A DNA stretch of 64,000 nucleotides from JAPPHA01 sp965220985 (GTDB lineage: Bacteria > Pseudomonadota > Alphaproteobacteria > Rhodobacterales > Rhodobacteraceae): assembly GCA_965220985.1 (NCBI GenBank), contig OZ244854.1, forward strand, positions 620,001 to 684,000. The letters run 5' to 3'. A program made the position numbers and the translations under genes. Below are positions 17,319 to 26,297 of this stretch, piece after piece. The notes beneath the pieces were generated by a model that ran no database searches, was not told where the DNA came from, and saw nothing but the letters and a program-made list of their open reading frames with translations. The first letter of the stretch is position 1. Each line of letters begins with the position of its first letter.

Positions 17319-18836
17319 TCACGCTCGGTCATTCAGATCACTGTATCTGTCGCGCAGCACGTTCTTCTGAACCTTTCCCATGGCGTTTCGGGGCAGTTCG
17401 TCCACGACCAGCAACTCGCGGGGCTGCTTGTATCTGGCCAGTTGCTTGCCGATTGCCATCGCGATGTCTTCGAGTTGCAGATGAGCATCGGGCTCGGGCA
17501 CGATCAACCCGAGGGTCGATTCCCCAAGATCCTCGTGCGGAACACCGATCACTGCGCTCTCAAGTACACCGGGTTGTTCGTCGAGGATGAGTTCGATCTC
17601 TCGCGGGTAGATGTTGTAACCCCCGGATATGATCAGATCCTTGCTGCGCCCGACGATGTGGACATAGCCGTCGTCGTCGATCAATCCGATGTCACCGGTG
17701 ATGAAATAGCCGTCCGACCGGAATTCGGCGGCGGTTTTTTCCGGCATGTTCCAATAGCCCTGAAAGACATTCGGTCCGCGAACCTCGATGTGTCCCATTT
17801 CGCCCTGTGGCAGTTGGTCCCCTGATTCAGGGTCGGTGATTCTGAGCTCCACACCATCCAGAGGAAACCCGACCGTGCCGGCTCGGCGGTCGCCGTCGTA
17901 CGGGTTCGAGGTGTTCATGCTGGTTTCGGTCAGACCGTAGCGTTCGAGAATGCGATGACCGGTACGTTGTTCGAATCGAAGATGAGTCTCGGCCAGCAGT
18001 GGCGCGCTTCCCGAGATGAACAACCGCATGTGACGTGTCAGCTCCGCCGTGAGTCGCGGTGTGTCGAGAAGGCGGGTGTAGAAGGTCGGAACACCCATCA
18101 TTGCCGTGGCATTCGGCAGACGCTCGATAATTTGATCGAGGTCGAACCGCGACATGAAAATCATCGACCCGCCGGCAATGAGTGTGATGTTCGTGGCGAC
18201 AAACAACCCATGGGTGTGAAAGATCGGCAGCGCGTGGAGAAGGACATCATTGGCATCGAATCGCCAGGTTTTGGCAAGCACGAGAGCGTTTGAAAGCAGG
18301 TTGCCCTGGCTCAGCATCGCACCTTTTGAACGTCCGGTTGTTCCAGAGGTGTATAGCAATGCTGCAAGATCGTTCTCGCTCCGCTCCACCGTCGCAAAGA
18401 CATCCGACATTTCCGCAGCTTTGGCGGCAAGGCTCCCGCCTCCATCCGGATTCAAGGTCTCGAGACGCACCCCCAACTGATCGGCCATCGGGGACAGTCT
18501 CACCGCACCTTCACTACCGCACACCACCGCCGTTGCATCGCTGTCGGTGATGAAATAGGTCAGTTCGTCAACGGTATAGGCCGTGTTCAGCGGCATGAAG
18601 ACGATCCCGGCCTGGACGCACGCAGCATAGAGCGCCAAGGCGTGGGGAGACTTTTCGACATAGACCGCGAGTCGGTCACCGGGCGACAGGCCCATCCATG
18701 TCAATACATTCGCAAAACGGGACGCTGAGGACACGAACTCGCCATGGGTCACGACCGTGTTGTTTTCGAGAACAAGAAACGGCGTCGCCTTTCCCTCGTG
18801 CTTCCCCAGCAATTGCTCATATAGCGGATTGGTCAA
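17319..18836 (-). CDS. matB: Malonyl-CoA synthetase-type AMP-forming ligase
   Basis: 505 aa from a TTG with AAAGGAG 7 bases upstream. It has the adenylate-forming motifs LYTSGTTGRSKGAML near residue 165, RYGLTETSMNTSNPYDGDRR near 300 (the Arg-rich segment with MNTSNP is typical of malonyl-CoA synthetases), GDIG near 380 and the C-terminal lysine motif PRNAMGKVQKN near 485. MatB activates malonate to malonyl-CoA using ATP. It stands alone: no malonyl-CoA decarboxylase is next to it. Another short dicarboxylate or acyl substrate is possible. Confidence 0.82.
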   Translation of the reverse strand: MTNPLYEQLLGKHEGKATPFLVLENNTVVTHGEFVSSASRFANVLTWMGLSPGDRLAVYVEKSPHALALYAACVQAGIVFMPLNTAYTVDELTYFITDSDATAVVCGSEGAVRLSPMADQLGVRLETLNPDGGGSLAAKAAEMSDVFATVERSENDLAALLYTSGTTGRSKGAMLSQGNLLSNALVLAKTWRFDANDVLLHALPIFHTHGLFVATNITLIAGGSMIFMSRFDLDQIIERLPNATAMMGVPTFYTRLLDTPRLTAELTRHMRLFISGSAPLLAETHLRFEQRTGHRILERYGLTETSMNTSNPYDGDRRAGTVGFPLDGVELRITDPESGDQLPQGEMGHIEVRGPNVFQGYWNMPEKTAAEFRSDGYFITGDIGLIDDDGYVHIVGRSKDLIISGGYNIYPREIELILDEQPGVLESAVIGVPHEDLGESTLGLIVPEPDAHLQLEDIAMAIGKQLARYKQPRELLVVDELPRNAMGKVQKNVLRDRYSDLNDRA

Positions 18837-19405
18837 TGACGACTCCTTTCCAAGAACTTCCGATCCGAGTCACCCGTGCGATTGCATCAGACACATCCAC
18901 GACCATGATTGTGGAGAATTCCCGATCACACATACTGAATTGTCGCAGACCATGGGAGTCGAATGGGATTCGGCCCACAGCCTTGGGAACGAACACGAAA
19001 CTGTACGGACCGTCAGCCGTGCCGCGAATGGAACACTCCGTTGGAAAAACGGTCCTTGGGCCATGACCGGGATTTGAACAGCGAGTTGATCAGACTCCGC
19101 ATGTTCCATGAACGACACTTGTGCCTCATTCTCGTAGCCAACTTCTCGGTCGTTGTGCGTCGGTCGCTTGCCGAAGTCGCAGCTGAACATCCCATATCGT
19201 TCATTCAGACGGTCACGGGCGCGGCTGGTGAAGGCAGCATCACGTTATGTCGTATTGAACAATCGGTGGATCGGAGTCTAAGGTCCCGGCAGGTCGGCTA
19301 CGCAACCGCAGCCTCGAGCTTACGAATCAAAAAAGACTGCTCGTGAACGACCGGGGAGCTGACGGGTTTGACGTTGCTCTTGGACACTTGCAACCGAAGA
19401 GGAGC
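18837..19405. other. Intergenic region at the left edge of the glycan cluster
   Basis: About 570 bases with no supported gene, between the divergent matB and the acyltransferase gene. By eye it is richer in A/T than the flanking housekeeping DNA. A GTG at 19343 could extend the acyltransferase frame by 21 codons. Confidence 0.4.
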
Positions 19406-20173
19406 ATGCGGTTGGATTGCCTAATCGACAAAGATGCAAAAATAGGCAGTGAGGTGTCGTTCGGCCACGGAGTTCGTGTCTATGGAAACGTCGAAATCGG
19501 TGACGGCTGTCGGATAGGCGATTTTTGCGTCATTGGTAACCCGGCTGATCTTTCCGAATCAGCACCCCTGAAATTGGGGGCCGGCGCGACAATCCGAACG
19601 CATGCAGTGCTCTATGAAGGTTCTGAAATTGGGCCCTGCCTCGAGACCGGCCATCACGTCGTGATTCGCGAGGGTGCGGTCATTGGCGAAAACCTTCGGA
19701 TCGGAAATTTTTCCGATATCGAAGGAGCGTGCACCATTGGTGACTTCGTCCGCCTGCACGGCTACGCCCATGTTGGACGCGGTGCCACGATTGGTGACTT
19801 TGCTTGGCTCTTCTCGCTCACGACACTGATGAACGATCCACTGCCGCCATCGCACTTGTGTGTGCCAGTATCAATCGGCGACATGGTGACTGTTTGCGTC
19901 AACGCCCAACTGATGCCTGGCACAGAGATTGGCAGGGGCGCGCTGATTGCTTCAGGCGCCGTTGCGAGCGGACACGTGCCACCCGGGTCTGTTGTCTCTG
20001 GGCCGGAAGGAGAAATCGCTGGCCAGGTTCGGTTCCTGATGCACATGGAAAGTCGAACCCGCCACCCGTGGCACAGGCATTTTGCTGATGCCTATCCTGA
20101 CCGGGCACGTGCGCGCATCGAAGCTCTGGGAGCTGAAATTGATGCCGAAGTTGCTGAATTCAACGGCCTGTAG
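19406..20173 (+). CDS. Left-handed beta-helix (hexapeptide repeat) acyltransferase
   Basis: 255 aa from ATG 19406 (AAGAGGAG lies close upstream; a GTG at 19343 is the alternative). Residues about 8-200 consist of isoleucine-rich hexapeptide repeats (AKIGSEVSFGHGVRVYGNVEIGDGCRIGDF, GAVIGENLRIGNFSDI) that build a trimeric beta-helix, with His residues at likely acceptor sites. The family N- or O-acylates sugars from acyl-CoA or acyl-ACP. The next three genes (ACP, AMP ligase, SDR) follow within 12, 3 and 4 bp, so the donor is probably the acyl-ACP they make. A plausible acceptor is the amino group of the dTDP-3-amino sugar made by genes at 23263-28403. Confidence 0.72.
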   Translation: MRLDCLIDKDAKIGSEVSFGHGVRVYGNVEIGDGCRIGDFCVIGNPADLSESAPLKLGAGATIRTHAVLYEGSEIGPCLETGHHVVIREGAVIGENLRIGNFSDIEGACTIGDFVRLHGYAHVGRGATIGDFAWLFSLTTLMNDPLPPSHLCVPVSIGDMVTVCVNAQLMPGTEIGRGALIASGAVASGHVPPGSVVSGPEGEIAGQVRFLMHMESRTRHPWHRHFADAYPDRARARIEALGAEIDAEVAEFNGL

Positions 20174-20185
20174 AGAGTCCCTCCA

Positions 20186-20428
20186 ATGACCCGATCCGAA
20201 ATTCTTGCAATCATGAACCACGTCATGGTCAAGCGTGGGCACTCCGAAATCTCAGACCAAACGAAAACGACCCGCGAAGCAAACTTCAGAAGTCTGGACT
20301 TCTCCGAAGTCGCTCTGAGGATTGAGACAAAGATCGGCCGCGAACTCGTCTTTGATGCGGCAACCATGCGTCGGATCGAGACCGTCAAGGATGTCTTGGA
20401 CTTCTTTGAAGCGGTGACGAAAGACTGA
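20186..20428 (+). CDS. Acyl carrier protein-like protein
   Basis: 80-aa acidic helical protein of ACP size. The phosphopantetheine attachment motif reads N-F-R-S36-L-D-F-S-E-V, so the Asp that normally precedes the Ser (DSL) is Arg. The rest of helix 2 (FSEVALRIETKIGREL) and the final helix (TVKDVLDFFEAV) fit the fold. It lies 3 bp before the AMP ligase gene, its likely loading enzyme, and is not the fatty-acid-synthase ACP. The Ser is present, so it may still be modified, perhaps by a dedicated transferase. Confidence 0.8.
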   Translation: MTRSEILAIMNHVMVKRGHSEISDQTKTTREANFRSLDFSEVALRIETKIGRELVFDAATMRRIETVKDVLDFFEAVTKD

Positions 20429-20431
20429 AGC

Positions 20432-21700
20432 ATGGCGGTCATCATTCCGTCCAACAAAGTCGCTTATGATGAGAACGAGTTCTCTTGGACCGATCTTGCC
20501 GACAACGCCCTGCTGAAGATTGGCGACATCGAGCCATACCGGCGGAGACGTGTCATCTTCGCGGCATCGGATGAGCTTGACGCTGTTTCCGCCGTGGCTG
20601 CCGGGATCAAGGCCGAACTGGACTTTGGTGTCGTAAATCGCTCTCTCTTGAACGGGGAACTGGAAACTCGCTTGTCCGAAGCGGGCATCGTTGTCGTTGC
20701 ACTAGAAAGCCCTCGTGACATTGATGCCAGCAATGAGAGAGTTGATGTCAAGCCTGGACGGGTTTCAGTGCTGACCTCCGGCACAACCGGCCTGCCGAAG
20801 CTCATTCCACACACCGCAGAAAGCCTGAATACCTTTGACAGGGTCCGCAACCCCGAACCGCATAGCTGGTTTGTGCCGTTCCAGATCGGCACCTATGCCT
20901 GGTATCAAATGTTGGCACTAGGACTTTTCGTCGAGGATCAGCGATTGGTCTTGGGTCGCTCTCAGGACCTGATGGCAAGCTTTGAGCAAGCGCTCAGCAA
21001 TGGTAAGATTACCGCTGTTTCATCGACGCCAACTTTCTGGCGACAGGCGGCAATGTCCATTGGTCCTGATGTGTTCAAGGCCAGCGCAGTGACGTCCATA
21101 TCTCTCGGAGGAGAAATCGTCGATCAGGCCATTCTGGATTTCCTGTCGGCCACTTTTCCTGCCGCCCGGATCAAGCACATTTACGCTTCTTCGGAAACCG
21201 GAGCGGCAATCGTTGTCTCGGATGGGCGATCTGGGTTCGACGCGGGCGTGTTGAGCAATTGTGATGACAGGCCCGTATCTGTCCGCATTCAGGGCGACAG
21301 GCTTCAGGTGCGCTCGCGCTATGGAAACATGGATGCTGCGGGATCATGGGTGGACACAGGTGACATCGTCGAGAGGGTCGGCAGTCGGGTCTTTTTTCGG
21401 GGTCGAGCCGACAATCAGATGATAAACGTCGGCGGACAAAAGGCTTTCCCGGCTGCGATCGAAGCTGTGCTCTTGTCGCATCCAGACGTCGTGTGGGCTC
21501 AGGTTTTGGCAAGGCGTGCCCCGATCATGGGGTTCCTTCCAGTCGCAAATCTTGTGCTAAGGCCCGGAGTTCAGCCTCAGCCGGCTGAGATTGAACTTAG
21601 CCAATTCTGTGAAGCGCGCTTGCCTGACCATGCTGTACCCCGCATGTGGAACTTCCTCAATTCCGTTCCGCTTCCGCCAAGCTTGAAAAGTCAGGAATAG
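20432..21700 (+). CDS. AMP-forming acyl ligase (acyl-ACP synthetase-like)
   Basis: 422 aa, shorter than the usual 500-550 of acyl-CoA ligases because the N-terminal subdomain is reduced. It carries the phosphate-binding loop VLTSGTTGLPKLIPH near residue 112, an adenylate-site motif HIYASSETGAAI near 250, DTGDIV near 309 and the RADNQMINVGGQKAFP hinge near 325. The protein ends PPSLKSQE; that Lys may be the catalytic C-terminal lysine. Gene order acyltransferase-ACP-ligase-SDR suggests it activates a short carboxylic acid and loads it on the carrier protein. Confidence 0.8.
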   Translation: MAVIIPSNKVAYDENEFSWTDLADNALLKIGDIEPYRRRRVIFAASDELDAVSAVAAGIKAELDFGVVNRSLLNGELETRLSEAGIVVVALESPRDIDASNERVDVKPGRVSVLTSGTTGLPKLIPHTAESLNTFDRVRNPEPHSWFVPFQIGTYAWYQMLALGLFVEDQRLVLGRSQDLMASFEQALSNGKITAVSSTPTFWRQAAMSIGPDVFKASAVTSISLGGEIVDQAILDFLSATFPAARIKHIYASSETGAAIVVSDGRSGFDAGVLSNCDDRPVSVRIQGDRLQVRSRYGNMDAAGSWVDTGDIVERVGSRVFFRGRADNQMINVGGQKAFPAAIEAVLLSHPDVVWAQVLARRAPIMGFLPVANLVLRPGVQPQPAEIELSQFCEARLPDHAVPRMWNFLNSVPLPPSLKSQE

Positions 21701-21704
21701 AAAT

Positions 21705-22436
21705 ATGCACACCACCAATCAGCGCATCATTGTGTCTGGTGGCTCAAGAGGTCTTGGACTGCACCTGGTGCAAAGGCTTCTGGACCAAGGCAATCGCGTT
21801 GCCACTTTTGCTAGATCACGCACGGAGCACATGGATCGGCTGACCTCTCTGCATTCGGAGAATTTCCACTTCACCGAGTTGGATGCCACGGACGCTGATG
21901 GCGTCGCGAGGTTCTTTTCTGCAACGGCCGCAAAATTCGGACGGATCGACAGCGTCGTGAACAACGCGGCGATCGGGCAGGATCAACTGCTTGTGCATGC
22001 GGATGTGGACACCATCAAGAGGATCGTCGAGATCAACATCGTCGGACCCACGATCTTGACGCGTGTTGCGGCAAAACACATGATGCTGCAAGGTGGCGGA
22101 AACATCTGCAGCATTACTTCGATTTGCGGTTCCCGCGGTTACGCGGGCCTTACGGTCTATGCAGGGTCCAAGGGATATCTGGAGGCCATGACCCGCGCGC
22201 TTGCGCGTGAAGTTGGTGAGGCAGGGATTTTTGTCAATTGTGTCGCGCCGGGGTTCTTCGAGTCTGAAATGTCATCCGTTCTTCGTCCTGAGCAGCTGGC
22301 TGTGATCAAGCGCCGCACCCCATCCGGGGCCCTGTCAAGCGAAGAGGATATTTTCAAGGTTGTTGACCTGGTGATTTCCGGGACAACGAACATGCAGGGA
22401 CAGGTGATATTTGTTGATGGTGGAATCATCAGCTGA
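21705..22436 (+). CDS. Short-chain dehydrogenase/reductase (FabG-like)
   Basis: 243 aa. The Rossmann motif SGGSRGLGLHL is at about residues 11-21, NNAA at about 86-89, the catalytic Ser in ITSICGS near 138, and YAGSK (YxxxK) near 151-155, with the C-terminal VDGG of FabG-type enzymes. It is an NAD(P)H-dependent oxidoreductase. Next to an ACP and ACP ligase, reduction of a 3-ketoacyl-ACP to a 3-hydroxyacyl-ACP is the simplest role; reduction of a keto-sugar is the alternative. Confidence 0.85.
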   Translation: MHTTNQRIIVSGGSRGLGLHLVQRLLDQGNRVATFARSRTEHMDRLTSLHSENFHFTELDATDADGVARFFSATAAKFGRIDSVVNNAAIGQDQLLVHADVDTIKRIVEINIVGPTILTRVAAKHMMLQGGGNICSITSICGSRGYAGLTVYAGSKGYLEAMTRALAREVGEAGIFVNCVAPGFFESEMSSVLRPEQLAVIKRRTPSGALSSEEDIFKVVDLVISGTTNMQGQVIFVDGGIIS

Positions 22437-22818
22437 ACGACGAACTGAGTGGGGTTCGATCAGGGCTGGCAGTGAATCGTCGGTGCGCGCTTACGACGTC
22501 ACAGGCAAATGCTTCTCTTTTTGGCCCGCCGCTGATGACGAATGGCTGTACGCTCTGGATGTCGAGAACAGGCGGTCGGATTGCTCCGGCTTCGTGAGCT
22601 CCGCGCTCGGTTCTTCAGGTCTTTCGTCTTGGGTGGAGGTCGAAGTCGCTGCGAAACTGACCAACACGCCGGCGCACCTTGTGCTGCGCCAGTTCCTAAT
22701 GGGGCAGCCGCAAGCGATTCTTCAGGCTCATGGGATAGAGTTCATTCGGATAGACACGCCGAGCCATTGGATTGCCGTTGGCCGTCGACGACGCCCCTTG
22801 GTTGAAATCAATGCATAG
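22417..22818 (+). CDS. Hypothetical protein overlapping the SDR gene end
   Basis: 133 aa from ATG 22417, overlapping the last 20 bases of the SDR gene in another frame. I do not recognise the family. It has no signal peptide or membrane segment. Features are a Trp-rich stretch (FSFWPAADDEWLY), two Cys and a C-terminal GIEFIRIDTPSHWIAVGRRR. Codon third positions look coding-like across the frame, and the overlap is typical of a co-translated last gene, so it may be a small accessory protein of the acylation genes. It could also be a non-coding frame or a truncated remnant. Confidence 0.45.
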   Translation: MVESSAERRTEWGSIRAGSESSVRAYDVTGKCFSFWPAADDEWLYALDVENRRSDCSGFVSSALGSSGLSSWVEVEVAAKLTNTPAHLVLRQFLMGQPQAILQAHGIEFIRIDTPSHWIAVGRRRRPLVEINA

Positions 22819-23262
22819 ACTTTTCCTCTTCTCCAGTTGGCTCTGACAGCGCGCAACACTGTCTTTGCGCGTTGCAATCAAGCGGGAGCGGATCAAGGAC
22901 CTGGGCGAACGCAAACTTCGGCGCCTGCCGTCCGTCCATGACTGCATCTGCGATGTTGGGCGCCAACAGGACATGCAGGCTAGACAACAAGGGGCGATGC
23001 CATCATGTTTGCCGAGTTCCGCAGTTTTTGCCGAACCAGCCAGAAGCGCGCATGCATTACGATTCGAAGCAGCATGACAACGCCTTGATCAGGGTGTTGT
23101 CAGTTCTTCGCAGGACCGGCGCATCTGGGCGCAACTGGGCGTTCTTGCCCCCGCGGTGCTTCACGAAGCGTAAGGCCATGCGTGCAAGTTCCTAAAACGC
23201 TTGAGTGCAATTTCGCAATGACTTGAACGAGCCTTTCGCCGGTCCACCCGAAGTGACTCGCT
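22819..23262. other. Intergenic region between convergent glycan genes
   Basis: 444 bases between the end of the plus-strand acylation genes and the 3' end of the minus-strand aminotransferase gene. Only short frames of 60-107 codons without family resemblance are present. No terminator with a T-run was found. Confidence 0.4.
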
Positions 23263-24360
23263 CTAACAGAGCTTGGCGACACAGTCGGCCACATACTCCA
23301 CTTCTTCCGCTTTCATGTGCGGACCGATCGGTAAACTGACCATTTCTTCCGACATTTTCTGCGCCAGCGGAATTGATGACGCCGGTATGTCGAGATGCGC
23401 ATAGGCCGCCTGCGCGGAAGGCGGAATTGGGTAGTGCACCATCGTCGATATTCCCGAAGCCTCAAGGCGATCCCGCAAACTGTCCCTCTCGGGATGCCTT
23501 ACGGCGAATATGTGCCACACCGGGTTGACCCCATCGATCACGTCAACTGACCGGACAGGTGTATCCGCGAATGCCCGCATGTACTCCCGAGCAACTTCCC
23601 TGCGGCGATCATTCCATTCGTCGAGATGGGCGAGTTTCACGGACAGTGTGGCCGCCTGTAGAGGGTCGAGCCGGCTGTTCTGCCCCTCGATCTCATGGAC
23701 GTACTTCTGACGCGTTCCGTAGTTCCTTAGAAGTCTCAACTGACTGGCCAGCTTGTCACAGTTGGTGGTTATCGCCCCACCGTCGCCGAACGCGCCAAGA
23801 TTCTTGGTGGGATAAAAGCTGAACGCGACTGCATCGCCATGCGCTCCTATTCTCTTGCCCTTGTAGTCGGCACCATGGGCCTGCGCGGCATCCTCAACAA
23901 CCGCGATTCCGAACTCTCGTGCGACACTGAGAATCGGGTCCAGATCAGCCGGTTGCCCATAAAGATGCACCGGAATGATCGCCTTGGTTCTCGCCGTTAC
24001 AGCAGACGGGATCTTTTCTGGGTCGATGTTGCACGTTCCATCGTCTGGTTCGACGGGAACAGGGACCGCGCCTATCTGCGTTACGGCGAGCCAAGTCGCG
24101 ATAAAGGTGTTGGAGGGAACGAGAACCTCGTCGTTTGGCCCCACGCCAAGGGCCTTCAAGGCCACCGACAGTGCATCAAGTCCGGATCCGACACCAATCG
24201 CGTGTCGTGCTCCGCAATAGGAAGCGAACTCCGTCTCGAAGCGTTCGACTTCCGCGCCAAGAATGTACCAACCCGAATCCAGCACCCTCAGCACAGCTGT
24301 GTCGATTTCGCCCTGCAATTCGACGTAAGCTGCGCGCAGATTGACAAAAGGAACCTTCAT
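23263..24360 (-). CDS. fdtB: DegT/DnrJ/EryC1-family sugar 3-aminotransferase (FdtB/QdtB-like)
   Basis: 365 aa from ATG 24360, whose A overlaps the stop of the ketoisomerase gene (TGATG). It is a PLP enzyme: the lysine is in SFYPTKNLGAFGDGGAI near residue 180. FVNLRAAYVELQGEID at the start, VGSGLDALSVAL near 60 and EDAAQAHGADYKG near 155 are family blocks. With the FdtA-type isomerase immediately upstream, it should convert a dTDP-3-keto-6-deoxyhexose to the 3-amino sugar using glutamate. Whether the product is the Fuc3N or Qui3N type depends on the isomerase and cannot be read here. Confidence 0.85.
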   Translation of the reverse strand: MKVPFVNLRAAYVELQGEIDTAVLRVLDSGWYILGAEVERFETEFASYCGARHAIGVGSGLDALSVALKALGVGPNDEVLVPSNTFIATWLAVTQIGAVPVPVEPDDGTCNIDPEKIPSAVTARTKAIIPVHLYGQPADLDPILSVAREFGIAVVEDAAQAHGADYKGKRIGAHGDAVAFSFYPTKNLGAFGDGGAITTNCDKLASQLRLLRNYGTRQKYVHEIEGQNSRLDPLQAATLSVKLAHLDEWNDRRREVAREYMRAFADTPVRSVDVIDGVNPVWHIFAVRHPERDSLRDRLEASGISTMVHYPIPPSAQAAYAHLDIPASSIPLAQKMSEEMVSLPIGPHMKAEEVEYVADCVAKLC

Positions 24361-24773
24361 CACTTCCCACCAGCCACATATTCCTGGAAGGCGGAATAGT
24401 CGCGAATGTAGTCATCCTCGTCGTAGGGTTCGGAGGCAAGTACAAGGCAAACCGCATCGCTGGTAAAACTGTGCAAATCGCGCCAGATTCCGGGGGTCAC
24501 GTGAACTCCCCGATCAGAACTGTCGAGAACGAAGCTCCGGGAGCGAACGCCGTCATCAAGCACCAATTCGAAACTGCCTGATATCGCGATGAACAACTGA
24601 TCAATGGCCTTGTGCGCATGCCCGCCCCGCGATGCACCGTCAGGAACCTCGGCAAGGCAATAGGCTCGCCTGATTCGAAACGGAACGCCATTGAGTTCTT
24701 CGAAGACCGACAGCACCCCTCGCTCGTCACGATACTGAAACATGGAGATCAAATTGCAATTATCGATAGACAC
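24360..24773 (-). CDS. fdtA: dTDP-4-keto-6-deoxyglucose 3,4-ketoisomerase (FdtA/QdtA family)
   Basis: 137 aa from a GTG, chosen because it gives the family start (SIDNCNLISM then YRDERGVLSVFEE). This is a small cupin (WxcM-like): FRIRRAYCLAEVPDGASRGGHAHKAIDQLFIAISG holds the His residues of the active site, and the C-terminal half closes the jelly roll (HVTPGIWRDLHSF). It isomerises the 4-keto sugar made by RmlB to the 3-keto sugar. Galacto (FdtA) or gluco (QdtA) outcome is not determined. It is translationally coupled to the aminotransferase. Confidence 0.85.
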   Translation of the reverse strand: MSIDNCNLISMFQYRDERGVLSVFEELNGVPFRIRRAYCLAEVPDGASRGGHAHKAIDQLFIAISGSFELVLDDGVRSRSFVLDSSDRGVHVTPGIWRDLHSFTSDAVCLVLASEPYDEDDYIRDYSAFQEYVAGGK

Positions 24774-25057
24774 GATTCTGCCCCATTTGCACTTGACGTC
24801 CGCATCATGCCAGAAGGCTGATGATGAGCAACAATCACCGTTATATGGTCGGGAGGTTCGGTGCAATTGCACGAATTCGAGATGACAAAGGCACTCCCCC
24901 TGGGGGCCGACCAAAGCGTCTGCAACACGGCATGCTGGCGTCGTGAGACGAAAATCGACATCTATCCCTCGGCTTCAGGGCCAACGCATTCATCCTTTCA
25001 TCGCAAGCCAAGACTGAACTTCATATCGAGGCAAGGGTTTCGAACAAGGGCCACGAC

Positions 25058-26005
25058 ATGAGCCGGACGGACGCCACATTCGTGCTGTTCAGCTACAATC
25101 AGGAGTCATTCATCCGCGAAGCGGTGAGATCGGTCCTGGACCAGCAGGATGTTCGGCTGAGCATCCTGATAACCGACGATTGCTCAACCGACAGAACATA
25201 CGAAATCTTGCAGACCGAGGTGTCGAACTACGATGGTCTTCACGAAGTCCACTTGAGGCAGAACCAAAAAAACCTCGGCGTTGTTCCACACATAAACAAG
25301 GCCGTTTCACTCGTGCGAACCGATATCGCAATCGTCGGGGCCGGGGATGATGTGTCGCTGCCATTTCGCGCGAGGAAGACCTTGGACGCATTTGAACGGG
25401 ATGATCCCTTGCTTGTTCATTCTCGTGCTTCAATGATCGACGCCGAGGGAGACGATCTGAACGAGTGCTACGGGACACCCGGCAATGCTGCGCTCAGGGC
25501 GAAGACCACGGCGCTAAGGATCGCGAGGCGACAATCTAACCACCTGGGAGCGACCGCAGCATGGCACCTGGACCTGTTTCGAAAATTCGGTCCGATCCGG
25601 TTTAATTCCGCAAGCGAGGACGCGGTGCTGGAGTTCCGGGCGGCACTGGAAAATCGCATGTCGTTCGTTGACGAAGTCTTGGTCAAGTATCGCGTCGACG
25701 AGGATCGCATAAAGTTTCGTCCGCTGCATGAATTGCCTTCCGCCGTGGCACTCAGCCGAAGATTGGCAGCAATCCGGGTCAACGAGGCCGTCTATTTGCA
25801 ACGAATCTCGGATCTCGAGTCCGCTCATGAACGTGTCGACCCTCGGCTGCGACCGATTCTTGATCGAGCGGTTGCCAGATTGAGATGTCGTCAGGACATT
25901 CACGAGTCCGGCGTAGGAACAGCCATGTGGCGTCATCGTCGTCATCCGTTCATCGCACTCTCCGCGGTTCTCAAGGAATTGAACTTCCTGAGGAAGGTAA
26001 GATGA
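25058..26005 (+). CDS. Family 2 glycosyltransferase
   Basis: 315 aa. The GT-A fold starts TFVLFSYNQESFIREAVRSVLDQ, with ITDDCSTD near residue 45 and the metal-binding GAGDD near 96. The C-terminal part (from about 220) is basic and helical with no membrane spans. Such enzymes transfer a sugar from a nucleotide donor to a growing glycan at the inner membrane face. Set among dTDP-amino-sugar genes, it may transfer that sugar. The 284 bases upstream (24774-25057) and 292 downstream (26006-26297) contain no supported gene. Confidence 0.82.
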   Translation: MSRTDATFVLFSYNQESFIREAVRSVLDQQDVRLSILITDDCSTDRTYEILQTEVSNYDGLHEVHLRQNQKNLGVVPHINKAVSLVRTDIAIVGAGDDVSLPFRARKTLDAFERDDPLLVHSRASMIDAEGDDLNECYGTPGNAALRAKTTALRIARRQSNHLGATAAWHLDLFRKFGPIRFNSASEDAVLEFRAALENRMSFVDEVLVKYRVDEDRIKFRPLHELPSAVALSRRLAAIRVNEAVYLQRISDLESAHERVDPRLRPILDRAVARLRCRQDIHESGVGTAMWRHRRHPFIALSAVLKELNFLRKVR

Positions 26006-26297
26006 TCAGACAAAGAGTTCGGGAGCGTCGCCATCTCCCTACCGCTTCGTGCTGTTCCGTTCAGAATCTGGTTGCACTGCCAAGTCGGGCAGATTTTCGA
26101 AGCCGGATCCAGCCATGCGAACCGTTCACGCGAATATGCCCTTTTCAGTCGACAGCATCGAGGTATCCGCCTCTACTGGCTGAAATCGGTTGTCAGCCTC
26201 CTGGGATTTTCGCACGAAGGGAGATGGTGACTTCTTGCGACGACGCATCTCGATCTGCGGCACCGACCCAAGGGACAAACGAAAAAGGACGACCAAC

